Shown here: positions 8,588 through 16,805 of the stretch, piece by piece
How the letters are laid out: the number at the start of each line of letters is the position of its first letter
Position numbering within the stretch: position 1 is the stretch's first letter
Assembly: GCA_001931875.2 (NCBI GenBank)
Contig: MSJH02000563.1
Span: 1-16,805 of the forward strand
Direction of reading: 5' to 3'
Origin: Byssochlamys sp. IMV 00236
Taxonomy: Eukaryota > Ascomycota > Eurotiomycetes > Eurotiales > Thermoascaceae
Length of the DNA: 16,805 bases
Position numbers and translations under genes: made by a program
The notes under the pieces: model-generated
Databases searched by the model: none
What the model was told of the DNA's origin: nothing
The model's input: only the letters and a program-made list of their open reading frames with translations

Positions 8588-9016
8588 CTATGAAAAAAAG
8601 CCGTTCTGTTCAGCTGACATTCATTTTGCCACATTAATTCAAATCATTGGCTGATTGAAACTTTCCTTGCCTGTATCAATATATCAATATACGGATACAA
8701 TAGAATAACAGTGTAGTAGTCATAGTAACCATAATCATGATGACAGCAGCATCCAATAGAAACTTTTATTATAATACAATAAATACATATGAAGTCATAC
8801 TCTTTAATATTCAATTTAAACATGAAACATGAACAATATCATTTGTCCGTCTATTATAAAATGTTTGATCTACCTTCAGTTAATATCATCAAGATCACAG
8901 ACCTGTCAAATCAAATACTGCTACTGCCTCTAAAATAACTGTTGTCCAATCAAAATCTTTTAAATATTACTTACAACACATACACACACCAAAATATCTC
9001 CTTTTTCTTTCGGGCA
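8588..9016. promoter_or_regulatory. Divergent upstream region between EMC2 and the PAS kinase
   Basis: The 429 bases between divergent start codons contain no supported gene. Features seen are an ATCAATAT tandem pair (about 8676-8692) and a T-rich/AC-rich stretch just before the kinase start. Probable promoter space for both genes; no specific factor site is claimed. Confidence 0.4.
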
Positions 9017-11468
9017 ATGGATTTGTTTGAAAAAGGTAAGATAACTTGACAAGCCCAAGGGTCAATAATGCTGATTGTTGATTAGAAAAACATTTTACAG
9101 TCAATGCTCGGTAAGGGATGAAGAAGAGACGAATAGATCTTAAAATTAACACATTTTAGAATACAAACTCCTGAATCATTCTCATCATGCTCTTCATTGT
9201 CGTCTTCTCTATCCGACATAAAAGATGATATTGACCATCTCAATCAGCAATTGTCTTCACTCGACTTACAGCACTCACGACACTTACCGCAGACACAAGC
9301 CATAATCGCCACTGAGGACAACTGGATGATATCACTTGCTAATCCTGCAGCCAGTCGTCTATTTCAACGACAACTAACACAACATCATATTCTTGACGTC
9401 ATTGATCCTAGTCATCGATCGCTGTTGCTAGACAAAATTGTCAAGGCGAGAGAAGAGGATAACAATATCTTGGTTTGCGGAGATCCTGTGCCGATTGTCA
9501 AGGCAAATCAATGTAAATCATCCGCCATACTCTGGCTAAAAGAAAGAAAGAAGGGTGGAAGCAGTACGTTCATTTGGATATTTGAAGAAGTATCTCAAAG
9601 TACAGTCAAGATGATGATTCACAAGCAGCATGTAAGGCATAGATGTAGGAGTGTCTGTCACTGAGTATTGACGTTTGTTATAGAATACCATTCACTATGT
9701 GGAAGTCGGTATTGTGGATTTATTTGATCAGCCAGCATCTCAGCTTATGAACCAGTCAATCTATACCATCCTGCCTCAATTTGATCCATCACATACATTA
9801 TTCACTGGTTATTCTCAATCAGGTGCACGATTCCCAGTGATTGTGTACAACGAAGACAAGAATGATTATCTGCTGCTACGAATCACATCTTTACCCACTC
9901 TAGCTGGTCTTATCACCGTTGGACAAGATGGTTACGTGAATGAATGTGAGGATAGCATGTTTACGAAATATCTCTTTGGCTATCCCAACATCAAAGGCAT
10001 GCATGTATCAGCTTTAATACCACAATTTTCAACACTGATTTCATGCTTGGAGAAAGATGAACTGCTGCAACACGGCTGTATACTCAACAGCACCATCTGC
10101 CGCGACGTACTTAGTACCAGAAAAGAGTCAATTCATGTCGCTGTTAATCGAAAACCGAGCACGACACCAGCAGGAAGACCCTTACCCATCTTGGTTGCTA
10201 TTCACCGAGATGGAACTTATTTAGAAATCGACTTGCAATTGCAACTGACACACAACATGTATTCCTTATGGATTACATTTGACCGACAAGCCACCTTATC
10301 TCGTTATGGTCATACGTTTCAATATACCAACACTACCACTGCACCCTCAGCCACACAAGGCAACAACAGATCTAAATCTGTTAATATACCCACGACTAGC
10401 ATCAAGCAAGAAAATACACATCAATTACATACATCTACAATCAATCATCCATGGACAAAGCCAGTAGGCGAATATTCCGCACAGACACTAAAGACAAATA
10501 TACATGATTATGAAATTATGGGCGAGTTAGGACAAGGAACCTATGGCATCGTAAAGCTGGCTTATTTGAAAAAAGATCCAGAAAAGGTAAATGCTTATAA
10601 ATTACTATATGCGCTCTTCTTGTCTAATAAACAAAATTGTATATGCAGAAAAAAGTGGTTATCAAGTACGTCTACAAGTCTCGTGTATTGGTGGATTGTT
10701 GGACCAGAGATAAGAAATTAGGGCTTGTTCCTGCCGAGATTCATGTGCTTCATACATTGAGAAAGATTCCACATGCGAACTGCAGTGATATGCGTAAGTT
10801 GAAATAGTTTTTGGGGAAAAGACTTGAATTGATGATTATTATAGTGGATTATTTTGAAGATGATGATCATTATTATGTTGTAATGGACTTATTTGGTGCA
10901 GGCATGGATTTATTTGACTATATTGAGCTTCGAAAAGATGGTATATCAGAATCAGAGATACGAGTAATCTTTAGACAAATCATAGAAGCTGTGAGTCATT
11001 TGCATGACAATCACATCATTCATCGAGATATCAAGGATGAAAATGTTATTCTTGATCTCAAAGGAGGAGTTCGGTTGATTGATTTTGGAAGTGCGACTTA
11101 TATGAAAGAAGGCAAGCGGTATGACACATTTGTTGGCACATTAGATTATGCAGCTCCCGAGGTGCTTAAAGGACAGACCTATACAGGGCCACCTCAGGAT
11201 ATATGGGCTTGTGGTACCTTGCTATATACTTTGATCTATAGAGAGAATCCATTCTATAACATTGAAGAAATCATGGAACGAGAATTGAGAATACCTTTTA
11301 TCCTATCACAAGGTAAGTTGCAGTTGGAATTTGGGGGAGAGTGAGAGGGTGATGACTTATACTTTTCTAGAATCATTAGATCTCATAAAGAAAATGCTAG
11401 AAAGGGATGTGGAAAAGAGGCTTACTGTTCATCAAGTATTAGCCCATCCCTGGCTTCAATTGAAGTAA
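9017..11468 (+). CDS. PSK: PAS-domain serine/threonine kinase (PASK/Psk family)
   Basis: This family links nutrient state to glycogen/carbohydrate and protein-synthesis control in the cytosol. Exons are 9017-9035, 9101-9110, 9160-9631, 9684-10586, 10649-10793, 10845-11312 and 11371-11468; 704 residues, all junctions in frame. A PAS domain sits at ~55-165 (IIATEDNWMISLANPAASRLF) and a second PAS-like segment near 240-285 (AGLITVGQDGYVNECEDSMF). A Ser/Thr-rich linker leads to the kinase domain (~443-704): GQGTYGIV loop (450-457), Lys474 in VVIK, Glu498, HRDIKDEN (576-583), DFG (596-598), APE (620-622), and C-terminal HPWLQLK. All catalytic residues are present. Exon 3 has no early in-frame ATG, so the start rests on exons 1 and 2; exon 2 is only 10 nt, yet phases fit exactly. 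That 5' part is less sure than the rest. AATAAA lies at about 11521. Confidence 0.87.
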
Positions 11469-11587
11469 TACAAATAGAAAGTGCATGAATAAGGGGGCAA
11501 TGTTAAAATTCTGCCTTCATAATAAAATAATCTGTAGAGAATGTGTATTCACCATTTCTTTTTCTTTTTTATATTTATTGCTGAAAT

Positions 11588-13557
11588 ATGAGTGAGAATA
11601 ATAAAAGAAGGCTAAAAGTTATCTATGCAAGTTACCACCTTTTTTTCTATTTAAAACATGAAAACGAACCCTTTTCTATAAAATAGGCTAGAGTTGAGCA
11701 ACTATTTAAAGATCAAGAGCATCTAACGGAACAAGAGTTTCTACCAGTAACTCGAAGCTGTCAGCTACCTGAATACATGAATATGACCTTATTTCGTAAA
11801 TTAGCGAGTCATAAAGATCATCTTACTTTATCTGATTTTACAACGTAGCATATAATATATACACATACACGTACAAGGGTTAAAGTAAATCTTATAGTGA
11901 ATGGAGGCAATTTTACGATATGGATACTACTCGTTTATTCTTTAATATCATCAAGAAGAAATCTTGTTTATGGATATGTCCTGAAGATTTTTTACCTATC
12001 CTTGAAGGTAAGAATACGATAAAGTAAGACTCTTAATCACACTTTTTACTAGATATCGTCATGAATCATCAAGGACTCAACTTTTTAGTGGATAATACAA
12101 TGTTTCAAGAAAGATATAGTAACGATGCATAAACATACACACGTTTATAGATTGTTTTACCCTTTTTTCATTCAGTTGAAACCGTCATTTGTAAAATATA
12201 CTATGATGCCAAATGCTATACGGGTCGAATGAACTTTGCTCAATTCCGCCAATCTCAGTTTACAGAAACAATTCAATCCTTGAACGCAGAGACTGATTTG
12301 AATCATGTAAGCCAAGAAGGATGTTTTATATTTATTTCATTCTTTCTTTAGGTGCATAATTGTTTTTCATACAAGGATTTTTATGTGTTGTATTGCAAGT
12401 TTTGGACACTTGATCAGGATCATGACTTGTTGATATATGAGAATGATTTGCTTAATTATAATGGCGGTATCTTATCCGAGAAATTGGTACATCAAATTAT
12501 GCAACGTGGTCGAATACCCGCATTCTCTAGGCGTCAATCCAAATCAGGCACCTTGACTTATTTAGATTATATATGTAAATAATAAAGAAGAACAAAAAGT
12601 CATGATCTAACATGCATATTAGGGTTCCTCATTTCTGAAGTTGATAAAAGTACACCTGTAGCCATTGAATATTGGTAGGTACCTAAATGGTGATTGAATC
12701 ATTTTAAATAACCAAAAGTTAGGTTTCGTTGCTTGGATGAGGATGGTGATGGCATTATTACATGCTATGACTTGGAACAACATTGGAAAGATCAAGAGAA
12801 AAGGTATTTGTGATTTTTTGGCTTTTTCTTACTTATATGGTCCCTAGACTTAGGCACATGGTTGAGATATATCGTTATCATTTTGAAGAGTTTATTAAAT
12901 TTGAAGACATTATGCGTCAAATGTATTCTATAGATACTTGGTCAATACCACAACTAACTCGTGACTTTTAGAAATGATCTTGTTCAACCTCAAGTACCAG
13001 GCCAGTTTCGTCTGTTAGACTTGAAAAAGAATGGATTGATTGCAGAAAAGTTTTTCGATACGTTTATAAATTTTGATAAATTTCAAATTCATGATGCCTA
13101 CCAGACGCTGTATCGTGCTAATCCTCATTTGACTGGCAGAAAGAATGTCATACAGGCACTGTCAGAGAGTGTCATTATAGAACCATTCACGCTTGGGTAA
13201 GGTTGAATATTGAATATGAAAAAGTAACTAACACAATACAGATCATGGTATGAATATGCAGATCAAGAGTATCAATATCTTGTATTAAATGAACAAGAGG
13301 ATGACTGGTCTATTCAATTACCAGAGAAAGAAGAAAAGGATACAGAATGCGGTAATATAAGTCATTTAAAGTAATTTTAATCTAAAACTATAATAATAGA
13401 CGAAGAAGAAGCAGGAAGTGACAGTGACAACAGTACACCTTCAACGCCCAAATTAGAACCAAGCAGTTCACAAACCGATAAAGAAACAACTCAAGGAAAG
13501 GAAGAAGAAGAAGAAGAAGAGCAAGAAAAGAATTGGATCTGGAATTCAGTTTTATAA
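11588..13557 (+). CDS. PPP2R3: PP2A regulatory subunit B'' (PR72/PPP2R3-like, EF-hand)
   Basis: It targets protein phosphatase 2A and is calcium-responsive. Exons: 11588-11626, 11687-11844, 11898-12007, 12053-12118, 12176-12306, 12352-12574, 12623-12674, 12723-12803, 12848-12922, 12972-13196, 13242-13351, 13400-13557; 475 residues, every junction in frame. EF-hand 1 has loop D189-x-D191-x-D193...D200 (DQDHDLLIYEND). EF-hand 2 has loop D265-E-D-G-D-G...D276, within the family signature FRCLDEDGDGIITCYDLE. The family's core follows: FEDIMRQ then NDLVQPQVPGQF, FDTFINFDKF, and LGSWYEYADQEY. The C-terminal tail is acidic, with a GAA-repeat-coded Glu run. The first intron uses GCAAGT at its donor (GC-AG); an alternative GTTATC donor 9 nt upstream also keeps frame, so the N-terminus is uncertain. 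AATAAA lies directly after the stop. The gene follows the PAS kinase by 119 bp in the same direction. Confidence 0.87.
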
Positions 13558-13575
13558 AATAAATTTTATTCTTTT
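13558..13575. terminator. Shared poly(A)-signal gap between convergent B'' and GSH1
   Basis: Only 18 bases separate the two stop codons. On the plus strand AATAAA lies at 13558-13563; on the minus strand AATAAA lies at 13570-13565. The two hexamers sit back to back, one for each gene. Cleavage for each transcript must then fall inside the other gene's coding DNA. Confidence 0.6.
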
Positions 13576-15769
13576 TCAATCATCACAAAGGTCACCTAGT
13601 AATTCAGGTGCCTTGTATTCACCAGTGCCAATTTGAACTGCACGCTTGACAAGATCAAAAGTGATTTCTGGTGAAACAACAGAATCATGTCTATAAGCAG
13701 GATGGTTCATAACGAACTGTCTAATATAAGCTGCACCTGTCATCAACTCTCCACTTGCTCTTTTGCTGATGAGGTTCAAATAGTTATTTAATTTACATCT
13801 TGTTTCTATATCGATATTTGTACTGTTTAGGTAGCTGTGAATAAGTGGTATAAGGCCAGGAAATCCATTATCGTCATCTTGCCCGTTCATGATTTCATTC
13901 ACTGTCATCAGTTCATACTCGTCATCTCCCTTGTTTGAGAAGACGTTTTTACGGAAATAAAACTTCTCTTTCAATACCGCATCTCGCTTATGTGCTGTTT
14001 GCATGTTGGTATCTACTTTTGATATAGGCATGTAAAAGTTGAGTCCAAAGCTGAGGATGACTCTTGTCAGTAACACGACAAACACAGAATAGGCAGCATT
14101 TTCAAAGTCGGATAGTTGAACTTCCATACTTCTAAACTCCACTCTCCATCCGATGGTTGAGTTGGGTGGTGGTGGCTTGAATCGCATAGTTTGCCAATTT
14201 GTGGATTGAAGGTTCTAATTTTTATATTAGATACATATGCTTCTATTTCCTTCTTACTTACCTCAAAATGATCAGAAGAGATTTGATCATCTACGTTTAG
14301 TAACTCTTTGAAAATGACCAGTGGATCACGAATAAAGAGGTGAGCGATGTGTCTGGCCAGCTTATCGTCTACATCATTTTGAACAAGTTTGTCATATATG
14401 TTTCTATCATATACAAGATCGATATCATCATATTTGGGCTTGTATTCTTCATCATTGGATAAGTAAGAATCAATCGAATCATATCTGGACTTGTTGATAA
14501 CAAATCGATCATGTTCAAGGGGCTAAAAATATAATTCTGTGTTATCTTCAGATCTCATTACCTCATATAATCACTCACCTTTTCGCCTCTTTCTTCAGGT
14601 GTTCTATCGTCCACACTAGCTGATATGACATTCCAACGTGCATCAACATCAGCAAGATAACCTCTAAAAATAGGCGAATTGGCTGATAATGCCATCTGTC
14701 AAAACATGTATAGGGTGAGTTTCAATGTGTTGATGAATAACTGTTCTTACCATAATAGGTGCCACGGGTGCTAATCGATCATACAACCTTCTACCTTCAT
14801 CAATGTTACATGCCTGGAATGTGATTTGTAAGCAGCAGCAACCCATGCCGAATGCCATTGCATCCATATAAATATGGTCTGGTAATGCCGCACCTTCCTT
14901 TGCTTCCTTATCATGATCGAACAAGTCACGGTCCCATGGAATGGTAGGGTCAATAAAAGGCCTGGGTGTATTTTTGTCATGAAAGATTGGCATATTGATC
15001 TTTACTTTGGATCCTCTTCGACGACGAATGTTGGCTGTCAGCGTACTATCTCCCCCCAAAAAGAAAAGAAAATCAATATGCTGAATCATAATATATCTCT
15101 TTTGAACTTACGGGAAACGTACGTGTGGATTGATAACTTCATCAGGTACAAATAAACTCTGGCAAGCTTTACCGTTAGGTTCATAATCGGGCTCTAATTC
15201 ATGAGGACAACCCAGTCGTGGATAGTTAACCAAGGTAACAGGCATTTCATCTTCATGCATGGCCTCATGTGCTAACTTTCTTCTCAATTTCATATTTGGC
15301 TCGACTAACAATAGATCACGAAAGGTAGCTCCATAAGGTTTGCCGGGTGTACCTTCGATCATGTATCGACCATATTCAGGCCTCCACAAAGCATCGGGTT
15401 CCTTACTGTTTCAAGATCAGAATGACGAACATTATGAATGATGAGACTTACTCTGTCTTTTTGGATTGATAATCACGCTCTGGTATTTCTAGCTTATCAA
15501 GGATATCAAATGCTCGAAGTGATAATTTCGTTTTCTTTTCTTTCTCATCAATTTTAACCACCAAGTATTCAATCTTGTAGTGGATCAGACCATCGTTCTT
15601 TTACCTATGAAATACTTACCTCATCGCCCCAAAGTAAGCTTGCGTTCTGTCTATCCTTTTGACTGCGATAGATGTTCAAAAATTGTTCAATACCATGCGT
15701 TCGTACATGTTCTGCATATTGTTTAGCTTCGTTCCAAACGAGCGGTGTTCCAAGCGATAAGAGACCCAT
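13576..15769 (-). CDS. GSH1: Glutamate-cysteine ligase catalytic subunit
   Basis: This enzyme joins L-glutamate and L-cysteine using ATP, the first and rate-limiting step of glutathione synthesis, in the cytosol. Exons (minus) are 15769-15620, 15573-15452, 15405-15112, 15045-14751, 14695-14579, 14522-14262 and 14214-13576; 625 residues (human 637, yeast 678), all junctions in frame. Family signatures: LLWGDEIEYLVVK (residues 45-57, metal/substrate-binding acidic residues), [67 protein letters not shown], then [20 protein letters not shown] and QLSDFENAA. All expected blocks are present, so it appears intact and eukaryotic-type. The acceptor of intron 3 (TAG ending at 15046) was chosen because it restores [11 protein letters not shown]. 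The AATAAA for this gene (13570-13565) lies inside the 18-bp gap to the PP2A B'' stop. Confidence 0.93.
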
Positions 15770-16242
15770 TTAATTTTAGAAAGAAAAGGAAAAAAGAAAG
15801 AAATATGCTTGATTATTAACAATAAAAAGGTGGCTTTTTTTATTTGCTGACAAATGCATTGACAAGGGAAGGAAAAGAGCCAATCATTATCAAAGGGTTC
15901 TCTTTTTGTTCTTTTGGAAAAACGGGAACACAAAAAAAAAACAGAGTGCGGATCTCATCTAAATCACGACATTACCTCTATTTTTTATCCCCAACTTTTC
16001 TATCTCTTTGGAGAAGAATTAGACTATTGAAATTTCAAATGGAACGTCTTTAAACTTTAAAATGATACGTTGATTCTGGGACACAGTTATGTTACTCAAA
16101 CGAAGAACAAAGAAAGGGATTTAACAAACTAGCCCTAGTTGTTCACTTTATTCTCAAAAGTGCTGTTACGTAATCCAATGGTTGGATTATATATTGACAA
16201 CAACAAAAAGACAAAGATTCTCAAATCCATCTCTTCAATACC
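15770..16242. promoter_or_regulatory. Divergent upstream region of GSH1 and the small gene
   Basis: 473 bases without a supported gene. Near GSH1 it is A/G-rich on the plus strand (pyrimidine-rich leader for the minus-strand gene) with a TGCTGAC half-site at 15846. Further away it carries the bZIP, CCAAT and TATA elements listed separately. Open frames at 15676-15933 and 15844-16053 lack motifs. Confidence 0.45.
16166..16194 (+). promoter_or_regulatory. Compact promoter: bZIP site, CCAAT palindrome, TATA box
   Basis: TTACGTAA (16166-16173) is a perfect palindromic bZIP/Yap1-Pap1-type site. It overlaps AATCCAA-TGG-TTGGATT (16172-16188), a perfect 7-bp inverted repeat that contains CCAAT. TATATAT follows (16188-16194), 49 bases before the ATG of the small gene, with a CAACAACAAAAAG-type leader between. 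It also lies about 400 bp upstream of GSH1. Site identity is from consensus only. Confidence 0.45.
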
Positions 16243-16471
16243 ATGTCTATTACAACAACGGTTGCTTCCACTCCGATCTCCGATGCGAATTTTGGTGTCC
16301 GTGACTTTGTCAAACAGTGCCCTTTATCATTATTATTTCCTCTCTTTGGTATTGATTACTAAGATGAGAATCGAAGAAAAGAATCATTGTTTAGACTCTA
16401 AATGGTTTACCAAAACAAATATCATGTCAAAGGATGTTCTGTTTGATACAAAAAACAGTGGACGTGAATAA
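16243..16471 (+). CDS. Candidate 60-residue protein, two exons, function unknown
   Basis: ATG 16243 lies behind a tidy promoter (bZIP, CCAAT and TATA at 16166-16194) and a CA-rich leader. Exon 1 is 16243-16348; a 46-nt intron (GTATTG..TTTAG, with TACTAAG as branch site) leads to exon 2, 16395-16471, in frame. The product is 60 residues: a Ser/Thr-rich N-terminus (MSITTTVASTP), a hydrophobic middle (CPLSLLFPLF, residues 26-35) and a charged C-terminus. If the intron is retained the product is 39 residues. There is no recognised domain. The hydrophobic stretch is too short for a confident membrane segment. It is divergent from GSH1. Either a real small gene or chance; the promoter order is the main support. 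Confidence 0.4.
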
Positions 16472-16753
16472 GTTGACAATACATGTTCAACTGTTTATGA
16501 ATCTACTCAACTGTCATTAGCATAGAGTTTATAATATTTCCTAGAAGGAAAATATTGTACATATTCAAATGCCCAGCTATGAATATCAGCCTAATATGTA
16601 AAATAACTGAAACTGATTGATCAGCGAATAGTAATAATTCTGTATTTAGAAAGAATAAGCAGGTTTCTTTCCACGCCCATGAACAAGACCAGAGACACAC
16701 TCTCTCTCTCTTAGTCTGGTTTTGAACTACCTTTATATCGGTGATCCACTCCG

Positions 16754-16754
<1 letters not shown>
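16472..16754. other. Non-coding stretch before terminal T run
   Basis: No supported gene. It contains a CT microsatellite (16696-16711) flanked by ACCAGA (16687-16692) and TCTGGT (16715-16720), which could pair as a hairpin. The open frame at 16503-16700 (minus) has no motif. Confidence 0.4.

Positions 16755-16805
<51 letters not shown>
16755..16805. repeat. 51-nt T homopolymer at window end
   Basis: An unbroken run of 51 T reaches the window edge. It could be the poly(A) tail of a minus-strand retroelement or processed transcript lying beyond the window, a genuine homopolymer, or an assembly end artefact. Confidence 0.9.

Noticed and set aside
15676..15933. Minus-strand frame overlapping the GSH1 start
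   Set aside because: Out-of-frame shadow of GSH1 exon 1; the true frame gives LLWGDEIEYLVV across the first intron.

Overview
The window looks like AT-rich nuclear DNA of a filamentous fungus, most likely an early-diverging lineage (Mucoromycota, Mucorales-like). The evidence is the very short introns (about 44-81 nt, nearly all GT..AG with a CTNAC/CTAAT-type branch site), the gene content, and a degraded MULE/FAR1-type transposase of a kind I recognise from Mucorales genomes. No prokaryotic signals (operons, Shine-Dalgarno sites, CRISPR) were seen. The lineage call is an inference from protein style; no search was run.

Layout. (1) 1-2899 is a decayed DNA transposon. Its two ends are inverted copies of each other (about 3-135 and 2767-2899). 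Inside are a minus-strand MULE transposase relic, a plus-strand helix-turn-helix transposase relic, and a cluster of GGTAACA palindromes. (2) 2934-3472 is a short spliced C2H2 zinc-finger gene that starts right at the transposon end and may have lost its 5' part. (3) 4102-5855 (minus) is an eight-exon Nab2/ZC3H14-type poly(A)-RNA-binding protein with five CCCH fingers. (4) 6794-7645 (plus) is an intronless isopentenyl phosphate kinase. (5) 7637-8587 (minus) is EMC2, with four exons; its coding end overlaps that of the kinase by 9 bp. (6) 9017-11468 (plus) is a PAS-domain protein kinase with seven exons, including a 10-nt microexon. (7) 11588-13557 (plus) is a PP2A B''-type EF-hand regulatory subunit with 12 exons. 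(8) 13576-15769 (minus) is the glutamate-cysteine ligase catalytic subunit with seven exons. (9) 16243-16471 (plus) is a candidate 60-residue, two-exon protein behind a compact bZIP/CCAAT/TATA promoter. The window ends in a 51-nt T run.

Exon chains were built by hand. For each multi-exon gene every splice junction keeps the frame and restores family motifs. The genes are packed tightly: two convergent pairs overlap or nearly touch (IPK/EMC2 by 9 bp; B''/GCL with 18 bp between stop codons). The conserved genes are housekeeping or signalling genes (mRNA 3'-end/poly(A) binding, isoprenoid supply, ER membrane insertion, nutrient kinase, Ca-linked phosphatase, glutathione synthesis) with no evident shared pathway. 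I see no clear new multi-gene system. The items most worth following up are the intronless IPK in a fungus, the transposon that abuts a truncated-looking zinc-finger gene, and the small gene by the GSH1 promoter.
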